Below are positions 39,368 through 48,931 of a stretch of 64,000 nt of DNA, one piece after another; the stretch's first letter is position 1; the number at the start of each line of letters is the position of its first letter. The notes under the pieces were generated by a model. It had not been told where the DNA came from, searched no databases, and saw only the letters and a program-made list of their open reading frames with translations. The stretch is from Vibrio brasiliensis LMG 20546 (GTDB lineage Bacteria > Pseudomonadota > Gammaproteobacteria > Enterobacterales > Vibrionaceae). The position numbers were made by a program, and so were the translations under genes. Location of the stretch: the NCBI RefSeq assembly GCF_000189255.1, contig NZ_AEVS01000062.1, positions 1 to 64,000 on the forward strand, in the 5' to 3' direction.

Positions 39368-41668
39368 ATGTGCACTAAACATAAAGCATGCCAATCAGAG
39401 AAAATGGCAGTAAACCCTTCTCAATCAGGCTCTTGTGCGAGCCCTAAAATTTCTTCGATTAAAATGGCGGATGTCGCCACTGCGGAAGCAGGCTGTTGCA
39501 GCTCAGATAGTTGTAGTAGTGGGGCGGATCCGGCTGATGATGAGGGTGAGCCCAGTCTTAGCTCTCGTTTTACTCAAAGTTGGAAAATCGAAGGGATGGA
39601 TTGTCCATCCTGCGCACGAAAAGTAGAAACGGCGGTTAACCGAGTTAGTGGTGTCGCAGAGGCTAAGGTTTTATTCGCAACTGAAAAACTGATCATAAAA
39701 GCGGATAACCAGGATGTCTTTCAGTTGGTGGAGCAGGCGGTTATTGATACCGGATTTACTTTTACCAGCCCGTCTAGCCGTGAAGAGAAAAAATCAGCGC
39801 AAGGCTGGAAATCAGTCATCATCCAAAATGGACAAATTATTGCTATCGCCTCAGCAATGGCTGTAGCGGCTGCGATTAAACCGGCACTTCCACTGGTCAG
39901 TGAGTGGATGTTTATCTTCACCTGTTTAGCAGGTCTCTATCCTATTGGTAAGAAGGCGATCTCTTTAGCTCGCTCTGGTACACCTTTCGCCATTGAAACC
40001 CTAATGAGTGTTGCTGCACTGGGTGCACTATATCTGGGCGAAACTGTCGAAGCCGCGATGGTATTATTGCTGTTCTTGATCGGTGAACGACTTGAAGCCT
40101 TTGCTGCCTCGAGAGCACGTAGTGGTGTGCAGGCGCTAATGGAACTGGTTCCTGAAAATGCCACTAAAATCGTTGATGGACAACGAGTTGAAGTTTCTGC
40201 CAGCGAGCTTCAGCCGGGTGATGTAATTGAAGTTTCTCCTGGTGCTCGCCTACCTGCTGACGGAAAACTAATCGCACAGGTTGCCAGCTTTGATGAGAGT
40301 GCCTTAACGGGTGAATCTGTCCCTGTCGAACGCTACAAAGATGAATCGGTAATGGCAGGGGCCGTTGTCGTAGACAAGGTGGTCTGGCTAACGATCACTT
40401 CTAAACAGGGTGAAAACGCCATCGATCGTATTCTCCATTTGATCGAAGAGGCGGAATCACGCAAGGCGCCACTCGAACGCTTTTTAGATAAATTCAGCCG
40501 TTGGTATACGCCACTAATGATGCTGGTTTCTTTACTGGTCATCATCACGCCTCCGCTGTTGTTTGCCCAGCCTTGGGAAACATGGGTATATCGTGGTCTG
40601 GCGCTACTTCTTATCGCTTGTCCTTGTGCTCTGGTTATCTCAACGCCAGCTGCAATCACTTCAGGTTTAGCGGCGGCGGCCAAGCGTGGCGCCCTGATTA
40701 AGGGTGGTGCGGCATTAGAGCAGCTTGGCAAAGTGGAAACCATCGCTTTCGATAAGACAGGTACTCTGACTAAAGGTAAACCTGAAGTCACTGACGTCAT
40801 CGCTTTTGGTGATTGGAGCGAAACGACACTAGTAGAAAAGATCGCAGCTATTGAAGTTGGTTCAAGTCATCCACTGGCAGTGTCACTGGTCAATAAAGCT
40901 AAAACAATGGGGCTGACGATTGAGGAAGCTATGGATAAGCAGGCTCTGGTCGGTAGTGGTGTCCGCGGCGTGGTTGCTGGCGTGGAATATCAGGTAACAG
41001 CACCAAGTAAAGTAACGCTTGATTTAACCGACAAGTGGAGTGCTGAGATTGAACGCTTAGAAGGGCAGGGTAAGACCGTTGTTGTTGCAATCGAGTCACA
41101 ACAAAGTGTGATTGGTCTGATTGCATGGCAGGACACATTACGAGACGATTCTGCACAAGCGGTAAAAGCGCTGCAAAAGTTAGGTATTCACTCAATCATG
41201 TTAACGGGCGATAACCCGCGCAGTGCATTAGCGATTAGCTCAATGATTGGTATCGACTATAAAGCGAGCCTGCTTCCTCAGGACAAGGTTAACTATGTCG
41301 AACAACTGTCTGGCAAAGGTAACGTTGCTATGGTTGGCGATGGCATCAACGATGCACCAGCGATGAAAGCATCGAGTATCGGCATCGCAATGGGGGGAGG
41401 AACGGATGTTGCTCTGGAAACCGCGGATGCGGCTTTGACCCATAACCGTCTGACTGAGTTAGCAGGTATGATTGAACTCTCTCGTGCCACGCTGAATAAT
41501 ATCCGCCAGAACATCGCACTGGCACTAGGCTTAAAAGGTATCTTCCTTGTCACTAGCCTATTGGGGATTACTGGCTTGTGGGTTGCGGTATTGGCCGACA
41601 GTGGTGCAACAGCGATTGTGACACTGAATGCTCTGCGACTGCTGAAGTTTAAGTCTCAGCAAGATTAA
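39368..41668 (+). CDS. zntA: Zn/Cd/Pb-translocating P-type ATPase ZntA
   Basis: About 766 residues from MCTKHKACQ (GGAGA upstream). The N-terminal about 65 residues are rich in Cys and Ser (CCSSDSCSSG), then an HMA domain with CPSC at 79-82. The core has CPC at 418-420, DKTGT with catalytic D462 and the hinge GDGINDAPAM, marking a class P1B-2 pump. It exports Zn2+, Cd2+ and Pb2+ and protects against metal toxicity. Promoter of MerR type directly upstream. Confidence 0.94.
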   Translation: MCTKHKACQSEKMAVNPSQSGSCASPKISSIKMADVATAEAGCCSSDSCSSGADPADDEGEPSLSSRFTQSWKIEGMDCPSCARKVETAVNRVSGVAEAKVLFATEKLIIKADNQDVFQLVEQAVIDTGFTFTSPSSREEKKSAQGWKSVIIQNGQIIAIASAMAVAAAIKPALPLVSEWMFIFTCLAGLYPIGKKAISLARSGTPFAIETLMSVAALGALYLGETVEAAMVLLLFLIGERLEAFAASRARSGVQALMELVPENATKIVDGQRVEVSASELQPGDVIEVSPGARLPADGKLIAQVASFDESALTGESVPVERYKDESVMAGAVVVDKVVWLTITSKQGENAIDRILHLIEEAESRKAPLERFLDKFSRWYTPLMMLVSLLVIITPPLLFAQPWETWVYRGLALLLIACPCALVISTPAAITSGLAAAAKRGALIKGGAALEQLGKVETIAFDKTGTLTKGKPEVTDVIAFGDWSETTLVEKIAAIEVGSSHPLAVSLVNKAKTMGLTIEEAMDKQALVGSGVRGVVAGVEYQVTAPSKVTLDLTDKWSAEIERLEGQGKTVVVAIESQQSVIGLIAWQDTLRDDSAQAVKALQKLGIHSIMLTGDNPRSALAISSMIGIDYKASLLPQDKVNYVEQLSGKGNVAMVGDGINDAPAMKASSIGIAMGGGTDVALETADAALTHNRLTELAGMIELSRATLNNIRQNIALALGLKGIFLVTSLLGITGLWVAVLADSGATAIVTLNALRLLKFKSQQD

Positions 41669-41683
41669 TAGCGGTGAGAACAA

Positions 41684-41721
41684 ATAGCCCTTACATTTAT
41701 GATGTAAGGGCTATTTTTTAT
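41684..41721 (+). terminator. Terminator of zntA
   Basis: AAATAGCCCTTACAT-TTATG-ATGTAAGGGCTATTT followed by further T; a 15-base perfect stem. Confidence 0.9.
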
Positions 41722-41802
41722 GCAACTAGCAAATCTGTATTGCGATAAAGTGTGATCTAAACCGTTTTTATGTGCAATGTTAATTTTTGTTGCGATCATT
41801 GT

Positions 41803-41818
41803 TGTGATCATGCTCACT
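41803..41818 (+). promoter_or_regulatory. CRP binding site upstream of udp
   Basis: TGTGATCATGCTCACT matches the CRP consensus TGTGA-N6-TCACA with one mismatch. It lies about 105 bases upstream of the uridine phosphorylase ATG, and udp is a classic CRP/CytR-controlled gene in enteric bacteria. Confidence 0.8.
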
Positions 41819-41923
41819 ATAAAGCTCTTGGTAGTTGGTTAGAGTATGTCCTGTACCCGATGAATTTATAGAGCGAGCGGTTGAACCAATCTCACCGAAC
41901 TTCGCCACAATAAGGAGTCCCCT

Positions 41924-42682
41924 ATGTCTCAAGCTGTATTCCACCTTGGTGTTACTGAATCTGATCTAGCTGGCGCAACATTAGCGATCATTCCTGGTGA
42001 CCCAGCGCGTGTTCAAAAAATCGCAGAAGAAATGGAAAACCCTGTTTTCCTAGCTAGCCACCGTGAATACACACTGTACCGTGCAGAGCTTGACGGCAAG
42101 CCTGTTGTTGTATGTTCAACTGGTATTGGCGGTCCTTCTACTTCAATCGCGGTTGAAGAACTAGCGCAACTTGGTGTTCGCACTTTCCTACGTGTAGGTA
42201 CTACTGGTGCAATCCAACCTCATGTAAACGTTGGTGACATGATCGTATCAACTGGTTCTGTTCGTCTAGACGGTGCGAGCCTTCACTTTGCTCCTATGGA
42301 GTTCCCAGCAGTAGCGGATTTTGAAGTGGCTACAGCGATGAAAGCAGCAGTAGAAGAGTCTGGTGCAACGGTTCACATGGGTGTAACTGCATCAAGTGAT
42401 ACCTTCTACCCAGGCCAGGAGCGTTACGACACATTCTCTGGTCGTGTTGTTAAGCGTTTCCAGGGCTCTATGCAAGAGTGGCAAGACATGGGCGTTCTGA
42501 ACTTCGAGATGGAATCTGCAACGCTACTGACTATGTGTGCAAGCTCAGGTCTTAAAGCTGGCTGTGTTGCGGGTGTAATCATCAACCGTACTCAAAAAGA
42601 GATCCCAGATCACTCAACACTAAAAGAGACAGAAGCTCGTTCTATCAAAGTTGTGGTAGAAGCTGCTCGTAAAATGCTTTAA
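41924..42682 (+). CDS. udp: Uridine phosphorylase
   Basis: 252 residues, normal length. It shows the phosphate-binding pattern IPGDPARV, the [11 protein letters not shown] region and the [12 protein letters not shown] signature of nucleoside phosphorylases (here [15 protein letters not shown]). It splits uridine into uracil and ribose-1-phosphate. Strong codon bias. TAAGGAG ribosome site before the ATG, CRP site further upstream. Confidence 0.96.
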   Translation: MSQAVFHLGVTESDLAGATLAIIPGDPARVQKIAEEMENPVFLASHREYTLYRAELDGKPVVVCSTGIGGPSTSIAVEELAQLGVRTFLRVGTTGAIQPHVNVGDMIVSTGSVRLDGASLHFAPMEFPAVADFEVATAMKAAVEESGATVHMGVTASSDTFYPGQERYDTFSGRVVKRFQGSMQEWQDMGVLNFEMESATLLTMCASSGLKAGCVAGVIINRTQKEIPDHSTLKETEARSIKVVVEAARKML

Positions 42683-42705
42683 TAGTTAACTATATTCTAT
42701 TTAAA

Positions 42706-42742
42706 TAAGGCCTTGTGTTGAGTCGCAGGGCCTTTTTATTTT
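42706..42742 (+). terminator. Terminator of udp
   Basis: AAGGCCTTG and CGCAGGGCCTT form a near-perfect stem followed by TTTATTTTT. Confidence 0.75.
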
Positions 42743-42752
42743 TAGTCACGAA

Positions 42753-43499
42753 TCAGTCGATACGATTGTTATCAATCATGATCTCCTGATACCTGCCACT
42801 ATCGATTAACTCCTCTAACCCTTTCGCAAAGACATCGATTAACATCTTGCTACGTTCGTTGTTTTGCTTGGGAAAGAGAATATGCATGTCATCTTCGAAC
42901 AGTGGCTTTGGGTCGATTCGAATCAATTTAGCTTCATCTCGACTCAGTGTATTGTCAATTAAATACTGTCCCCGAATCCTGCCAGTCGGATAGGCATCAA
43001 TCCGTTTCTTGATTAGCTTACTGAAGCTGGTCTCTTCATCAATTGAAATGGTCTGCTCGATACCATATTGATCAAGAAAGAAGACGGTTTGGTAATCTTG
43101 AGTACCGCCAATGACATACTGATTGAGGTCTTTGATTTGTTGCCAGGAAAACTCACTGTCCTGATGATAAAAAAATACCACGGTTTGGGTAAAAATCGCG
43201 TCGGAATAGAGAAACAGTTCATCGCGTTGAGAGTTTTGTATCCATGGGAATGAGCCGTCGTATTTTCCTTCACTAGCAAGCTTGTACGCGCGAGACCACG
43301 GGAAGTAGTCGAGTTTAACTTGATAGCCCTGGCTGACGAAAGCTTCAACAACAATTTGCTGAGTGACGGTTTGTTCAGGGCGGTTAGAAGCGCTGGTGTA
43401 GGGTGGCCATTCTCCAATAGCGAACCTAACCAGCTTCTCTTCTGCATGTGCACTGATAGAAAGAAGTAGTGCGCTAGCCAGTACTTGCAATCTACCCAT
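42753..43499 (-). CDS. Periplasmic solute-binding protein (SBP_bac_3 type)
   Basis: 248 residues with a signal peptide (MGRLQVLASALLLSISAHA) and the family opening VRFAIGEWPPYTSASN, then DYFPWSRAYKLASEGKYDGSFPW, typical of amino-acid-binding-like proteins. No transporter genes are nearby, so it may be a lone sensor or binding protein; many vibrios have such solitary copies. Ligand unknown. Confidence 0.85.
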   Translation of the reverse strand: MGRLQVLASALLLSISAHAEEKLVRFAIGEWPPYTSASNRPEQTVTQQIVVEAFVSQGYQVKLDYFPWSRAYKLASEGKYDGSFPWIQNSQRDELFLYSDAIFTQTVVFFYHQDSEFSWQQIKDLNQYVIGGTQDYQTVFFLDQYGIEQTISIDEETSFSKLIKKRIDAYPTGRIRGQYLIDNTLSRDEAKLIRIDPKPLFEDDMHILFPKQNNERSKMLIDVFAKGLEELIDSGRYQEIMIDNNRID

Positions 43500-43587
43500 G
43501 ATGGCTCCAACTCGACGACATTCAGCTTAAGTCTAGTCGTAACCCATGCTGTTTTGCCAACCGCCTTCCAGTAGCCGAATGACTTTT

Positions 43588-44400
43588 CTAGCTAAAAGCG
43601 ACTTTAGGCAGAGGCAGATAGAGGCTCTCTGTCATATCCGACAGCATCTGGTCATAGACCTGTGAAATGACCAACGAAACATCCGTCGTTAACTGATACA
43701 GCTCATCACTGGTCATCTCAAACTCATGGTTGGCATTCAGCTCAGTTAAGGTGTGCATGGCTTTTGAACTGAGCGGTGAAGCGACAGACAACGGGCTGAT
43801 TAAAGAGAGCTGACTCAACTTACGTCGCGTCTTATCACAGTAGTACTTCACGCGCATCATGCCTTCAGGATCGTCAATGTCCTGAATTGAAATTCTTAGT
43901 TGAGTAAGCGTTTCCATACTGTCGAGCACTTGTTGCCAGTTCATATGGTACTCGTCGCTAATGTCCTCGCGACCAGATTCAATCAGCCAGGCGATAGCGA
44001 TTTCATCCATTAAGAACATACAGTGGCGAATGGTTTTGCCATGAATGATTTGGTTACGAGCCACGGTTCTGTGCTGCCACTCCTGATGAAGAGCTTTGAG
44101 CTTTAATTGCAGAATTCGATACATAGGTTTGTTTTCGAACTGAGCTGTTGAGATTAGGCTGTTTGATTGCTCCATCAAATCGTCATAGTTATCGGCAAGT
44201 GTATGCTGCAAATGCTGGTAATCCTGGTTAGTCAATGCATGGTGAGTGATGGCTCGGTGTTGACGGCTCAGTAGAAGTATCTTGCGTAACAGTACGAGAA
44301 TTTCAAACTTGCGCTCAAGACTTGAATTACGTTTCTTCGAATAATGAAACAGGGTTGCGAGAATAATAAAAGATATAACCAGTGAAAAAAGCACAAACAT
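43588..44400 (-). CDS. Unknown protein with an N-terminal membrane anchor
   Basis: 270 residues. One membrane segment (about 1-20), then an all-helical soluble part, with helices starting KFEILVLLRKILLLSRQHRA. The spacing of long helices with a basic Arg-rich patch recalls NIT-type (nitrate/nitrite sensing) helical bundles, but there is no diagnostic motif and this is only a guess. No output domain is attached. It is transcribed alone, convergent to nothing; the metG terminator separates it from metG upstream. Confidence 0.55.
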   Translation of the reverse strand: MFVLFSLVISFIILATLFHYSKKRNSSLERKFEILVLLRKILLLSRQHRAITHHALTNQDYQHLQHTLADNYDDLMEQSNSLISTAQFENKPMYRILQLKLKALHQEWQHRTVARNQIIHGKTIRHCMFLMDEIAIAWLIESGREDISDEYHMNWQQVLDSMETLTQLRISIQDIDDPEGMMRVKYYCDKTRRKLSQLSLISPLSVASPLSSKAMHTLTELNANHEFEMTSDELYQLTTDVSLVISQVYDQMLSDMTESLYLPLPKVAFS

Positions 44401-44552
44401 AACCTACTCCTTGTTAATGTTTACCTATAAAGTGGTAGAGCAGATATGGTGCCAATATTTTTTGTTATTAATATCAGTGATTTATGATTTCTTGGTGGTT
44501 GGTGTTTACCCAAAATGGTGCACAACAGCACAGAAAGTGTGAATGAAGGCAC

Positions 44553-44583
44553 AAAAAAAGCCCTGCTCGATGAGCAGGGCTTT
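44553..44583 (-). terminator. Terminator of metG
   Basis: On the minus strand AAAGCCCTGCTC-ATC-GAGCAGGGCTTTTTTT; located right after the metG stop. Confidence 0.9.
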
Positions 44584-44599
44584 GTACATGCGCTAAGGC

Positions 44600-46660
44600 T
44601 TACATTACACGCATACCAGGCTGTGCGCCTTCGTGCGGCTCTAGGATCCATAGATCGCTGCCACCAGGGCCAGCAGCCAGGATCATGCCTTCAGACATGC
44701 CAAATTTCATCTTACGAGGCTTAAGGTTCGCGACCATTACTGTTAGCTTGCCTTCTAGCTCCTCAGGTTTGTACGCTGATTTAATACCAGAGAACACCTG
44801 ACGAGTTTCACCACCGATATCCAGTTGGAACTTAAGCAGTTTGTTTGCTTTCGGCACTTCTTCACAAGAGATGATACGTGCGATACGCATATCCACTGCA
44901 GCGAAAGCGTCAAATTCAATCTCTTCTGCGATTGGATCCTTATCTAGCTCAGTTTGGCTCGCTTTGTTCTTTTCAGCTTCTGCTTTCTCTTTTGCAGCAA
45001 CTTCAGCCGCTGCATCTTCTTTAGAAGCTTCAATCATAGCTTCAACTTTCTTAGGATCGATGCGGTTAAACAGTGCTTTGAACTTAGTGATCTCGTGATC
45101 AGTCAGTGGTGCAGCAATACCTTCCCAAGTGAGTTCTTCGTTAAGGAAAGCTTCAGTGCGTGCAGCAAGCTCTGGCATTACCGGTTTCAGGTAAGTCATC
45201 AGAACACGGAATAGGTTGATACCAACAGAACAGATGTCTTGTAGCTCTTGGTCTTTACCTTCTTCTTTCGCAACAACCCACGGTGCTTTCTCATCAACGT
45301 ATTGGTTTGCTTTGTCAGCAAGTGCAGTGATCTCACGAATTGCACGGCCAAATTCACGAGTTTCGTACAGCTCTGCGATACGGCCTGCAGCTGCAACGAA
45401 TTCGTTGTACAGCTCAGGTTCTGCGAAGTTAGCAGATAGCTTGCCTTCAAAACGTTTAGTGATGAAGCCTGCGTTACGAGAAGCAAGGTTAACAATCTTG
45501 TTAACTACGTCAGCGTTAACGCGCTGAGTGAAGTCTTCAAGGTTAAGATCCAGGTCATCGATACGGCTGTTTAGTTTCGCCGCGTAGTAGTAACGCAGAC
45601 ACTCTGGGTCTAGGTGATCCAGGTATGTTGCCGCCTTGATGAATGTGCCTTTCGACTTAGACATCTTCGCGCCGTTTACCGTAACGTAACCGTGAACGAA
45701 TACGTTGTTTGGCTTACGGAAACCAGAGCCTTCTAGCATTGCAGGCCAGAATAGTGAGTGGAAGTACACAATGTCTTTACCGATGAAGTGGTAAAGCTCA
45801 GTTGTGCTGTCTTTCTTCCAGTACTCATCGAAGTCTAGGCCTTCAGTTTTGTTACATAGGTTCTTAAATGAAGCCATGTAGCCAACAGGTGCGTCTAGCC
45901 ATACGTAGAAGAACTTGTCTTTCTCACCTGGGATCTCAAAGCCGAAGTAAGGCGCGTCACGCGAGATATCCCACTGTTGAAGACCAGATTCGAACCACTC
46001 TTGCATCTTATTCGCTGTTTCAGCTTGTAGAGAACCAGAGCGAGTCCACTCTTGTAGCATGCTTTCAAACTGAGGCAGATCGAAGAAGAAGTGCTCAGAG
46101 TCTTTCATTACAGGCGTTGCACCAGATACTGCTGATTTAGGGTCAATCAGTTCAGTAGGGCTGTATGTCTCACCACAGCTATCACAGTTGTCACCGTATT
46201 GATCTTCAGACTTACACTTAGGACAAGTACCTTTAACGAAACGGTCCGGAAGGAACATCTCTTTCTCAGGATCAAATAGCTGAGAAATAGTACGGCTAGA
46301 AATGAAGCCGTTTTTCTTAAGCTCTAGGTAGATGTGTGAAGCCAGCTCACGGTTCTCTTCAGAGTGTGTGCTGTGGTAGTTGTCAAAGCTAATATCGAAG
46401 CCAGCGAAATCCTTTTGGTGCTCTTCACTTACTGCAGCGATCATCTCTTCTGGTGTAATTCCCATCTGCTGAGCTTTTAGCATGATTGGCGTGCCGTGAG
46501 CATCGTCAGCACAGATGAAGTTTACAGTGTTGCCACGTAGGCGTTGGTAGCGAACCCAGATGTCAGCTTGAATGTGTTCAAGCATGTGACCTAGGTGAAT
46601 CGAACCGTTAGCGTACGGAAGGGCACAAGTTACCAGTAATTTGCGTGGATCGTTTGCCAT
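44600..46660 (-). CDS. metG: Methionyl-tRNA synthetase
   Basis: 686 residues. The class I HIGH motif reads HLGH ([17 protein letters not shown]), the zinc knuckle has CPKC...CDSCGE, and KMSKS is present as MSKSKGTF. The C-terminal about 100 residues are the tRNA-binding (Trbp111-like) domain, after a Lys/Ala/Glu-rich linker. It charges tRNA-Met. Strong codon bias. Divergent from mrp. Confidence 0.97.
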   Translation of the reverse strand: MANDPRKLLVTCALPYANGSIHLGHMLEHIQADIWVRYQRLRGNTVNFICADDAHGTPIMLKAQQMGITPEEMIAAVSEEHQKDFAGFDISFDNYHSTHSEENRELASHIYLELKKNGFISSRTISQLFDPEKEMFLPDRFVKGTCPKCKSEDQYGDNCDSCGETYSPTELIDPKSAVSGATPVMKDSEHFFFDLPQFESMLQEWTRSGSLQAETANKMQEWFESGLQQWDISRDAPYFGFEIPGEKDKFFYVWLDAPVGYMASFKNLCNKTEGLDFDEYWKKDSTTELYHFIGKDIVYFHSLFWPAMLEGSGFRKPNNVFVHGYVTVNGAKMSKSKGTFIKAATYLDHLDPECLRYYYAAKLNSRIDDLDLNLEDFTQRVNADVVNKIVNLASRNAGFITKRFEGKLSANFAEPELYNEFVAAAGRIAELYETREFGRAIREITALADKANQYVDEKAPWVVAKEEGKDQELQDICSVGINLFRVLMTYLKPVMPELAARTEAFLNEELTWEGIAAPLTDHEITKFKALFNRIDPKKVEAMIEASKEDAAAEVAAKEKAEAEKNKASQTELDKDPIAEEIEFDAFAAVDMRIARIISCEEVPKANKLLKFQLDIGGETRQVFSGIKSAYKPEELEGKLTVMVANLKPRKMKFGMSEGMILAAGPGGSDLWILEPHEGAQPGMRVM

Positions 46661-46816
46661 ACTTAATATTCGCTTCTTAGGTGTATAGAAAAATAGAGAG
46701 TAATACTACCTTATCCCACCAGCGACTCCAAGGTGCCTGTAACAGGAATACCCTAGTTTTTTCATGGTTCAGTCTGGGCTGATGGAGTGTTACGATTAGA
46801 TGCATAAGGAGGACCT

Positions 46817-47890
46817 ATGCGTCAATTTACTTCAAAGCAAGATTTTTGCGATTGGTTGAACCAATTTGAGCATTCAAGCTTAGCCCCTCAGTGGGCCGAA
46901 ACTGCCAATATTGTTACTGTCGAAGCAGCCAGCTTTAAGATCGCAATCCCGTTTGCAGCCAAAGGACTAGTTGAAGATCTTAACAACTGGATCTCTGCAG
47001 CTCAGGCAAAGGGCGAAGTCGCTTCATTTAGTTACCAGATTCAAGTTGCACCGAAAGCTTTGGAAACCCATGTAGCCGCTCAGGTTAAAGGGGTAAAAAA
47101 TGTCATTGCCGTGACCTCAGCTAAGGGTGGGGTTGGTAAGTCGACAACATCTGTTAACCTTGCTTTAGCGCTGGCACAGTCCGGGGCAAAAGTGGGTTTA
47201 CTTGATGCTGACATCTATGGTCCTTCTGTTCCTTTGATGCTGGGGCAAACGGATGCTCAACCAGAAGTGAGAGATGGTAAATGGATGCAGCCTATTGCGG
47301 CACACGGCATCTACACTCACTCGATTGGTTATCTGGTGTCAAAAGATGAAGCTGCGATTTGGCGTGGTCCGATGGCCGCGAAAGCGCTGGCTCAGTTACT
47401 GAATGAAACTGAGTGGCCTGAACTGGACTATCTGGTTATCGATATGCCACCGGGCACAGGAGATATTCAATTGACTCTTGCTCAGCAAGTGCCAGTAACG
47501 GGAGCGGTGATCGTCACTACGCCTCAGGATCTGGCGTTAGCCGATGCACGTAAGGGCGCTGCTATGTTCAACAAAGTTGAAGTGCCGGTTGTCGGTCTGG
47601 TTGAGAACATGAGCTACCACATTTGTAGCAATTGTGGTGAGAAAGAACATATCTTCGGTGCTGGTGGCGCGGAAAAGATGTCCGGTGAGTATGGTCTCGA
47701 TCTTCTTGCTCAGATTCCACTGCATATTGAGATGCGTGAAGATATTGATCGTGGAGTGCCGACGGTGGCTGCTCGTCCGGATTCAGAACATGCGCAGCTC
47801 TATTTAGCTCTGGCTGAAGCGGTAAGCTCACGTTTGTACTGGCACGGCAAAGCAAAACCCGATTCAATACTATTTACTATGGTCGAATAA
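46817..47890 (+). CDS. mrp: Iron-sulfur cluster carrier protein Mrp/ApbC
   Basis: 357 residues. The P-loop is deviant Walker A KGGVGKSTTSVNLALAL (near residue 107), and the C-terminal CSNCGEKEHIFG contains the CxxC that binds the bridging Fe-S cluster. Mrp/ApbC carries and transfers 4Fe-4S clusters to apoproteins. It lies divergent from metG, the same arrangement as in E. coli. Confidence 0.93.
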   Translation: MRQFTSKQDFCDWLNQFEHSSLAPQWAETANIVTVEAASFKIAIPFAAKGLVEDLNNWISAAQAKGEVASFSYQIQVAPKALETHVAAQVKGVKNVIAVTSAKGGVGKSTTSVNLALALAQSGAKVGLLDADIYGPSVPLMLGQTDAQPEVRDGKWMQPIAAHGIYTHSIGYLVSKDEAAIWRGPMAAKALAQLLNETEWPELDYLVIDMPPGTGDIQLTLAQQVPVTGAVIVTTPQDLALADARKGAAMFNKVEVPVVGLVENMSYHICSNCGEKEHIFGAGGAEKMSGEYGLDLLAQIPLHIEMREDIDRGVPTVAARPDSEHAQLYLALAEAVSSRLYWHGKAKPDSILFTMVE

Positions 47891-47904
47891 TTTGCCATTT
47901 GGTC

Positions 47905-47938
47905 AAAAAAAGAGCGTCTGACAGACGCTCTTTTTTAT
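47905..47938 (+). terminator. Terminator of mrp
   Basis: AAAAAAAGAGCGTCTG-AC-AGACGCTCTTTTTT, a perfect palindrome. Confidence 0.88.
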
Positions 47939-48137
47939 TCTTATTCTTTGTAATCGATTGCGTTGAAATCTTTTATTCCATTTACGTAATTCAGCTCAAT
48001 CGCGACTAGCAACTACCCCTTTAACTCCCTATAATCAGGCGGTTTATCTAAATTTATACTAATACTCAGAGCTCAGTTCGAGTAGCACTGCTAGTATTAG
48101 CATATGACACCAATCTAAATCATCGGGTGCAAGAATA

Positions 48138-48779
48138 ATGTCTGATAATAATCAATGCGTCATCGTCGGTATTGCTGGCGCGTCTGCTTCTGGAAAAAGC
48201 TTAATCGCTAGCACTATCTACAACGAATTACGTGAGAAAGTGGGCGATCATCAAATTGGTGTGATTACGGAAGATTGCTATTACAACGACCAAGGCCATC
48301 TGAGCATGGATGAGCGTGTAAAAACCAACTATGACCACCCAAGTGCATTAGACCATGATCTTCTGTGCGAACATCTAGAGCAGTTAGTTAAGGGACAAGC
48401 GGTAGAGGTACCTGAGTACAGCTACACTGAGCACACCCGTACAGAGAACACCACAACAATGACACCTAAGAAGGTCATTATTCTAGAAGGTATCCTGCTT
48501 CTGACAGACCCTCGTCTACGTGATCTGATGCACGCGACAGTATTTATGGATACTCCGCTAGACATCTGTCTGCTTCGTCGTGTTAAGCGTGATGTAGAAG
48601 AGCGTGGCCGTACAATGGATTCTGTGCTTAAACAGTACCAAGAGACAGTGCGTCCAATGTTTATGCAATTTATCGAGCCATCGAAGCAATATGCAGACAT
48701 TATTGTTCCTCGCGGCGGCAAAAACCGTATCGCGATCGATGTGTTAAAAGCTCACATTGCAAAACTTTTGAAAGCTTAA
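48138..48779 (+). CDS. udk: Uridine kinase
   Basis: 213 residues with Walker A GASASGKS (near residue 13-20), the uridine-binding [21 protein letters not shown] region and the LID motif [13 protein letters not shown]. It phosphorylates uridine and cytidine for pyrimidine salvage, complementing udp upstream. Confidence 0.96.
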   Translation: MSDNNQCVIVGIAGASASGKSLIASTIYNELREKVGDHQIGVITEDCYYNDQGHLSMDERVKTNYDHPSALDHDLLCEHLEQLVKGQAVEVPEYSYTEHTRTENTTTMTPKKVIILEGILLLTDPRLRDLMHATVFMDTPLDICLLRRVKRDVEERGRTMDSVLKQYQETVRPMFMQFIEPSKQYADIIVPRGGKNRIAIDVLKAHIAKLLKA

Positions 48780-48817
48780 TACCGAATAAGCACTCAAGAC
48801 TTTATTTTTTATGAGAT

Positions 48818-48848
48818 AAGTGGCACTTTTAGTGCCACTTTCTTTTTA
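48818..48848 (+). terminator. Terminator of udk
   Basis: AAGTGGCAC-TTTTA-GTGCCACTT followed by TCTTTTT. Confidence 0.85.
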
Positions 48849-48931
48849 TGGTCGTCATAAATTCACAGGCGATCATTTATACTTGGAGCTTGCCTCATTT
48901 TTTAGGCGCTCACCAAGCAAGGATACTGCTG

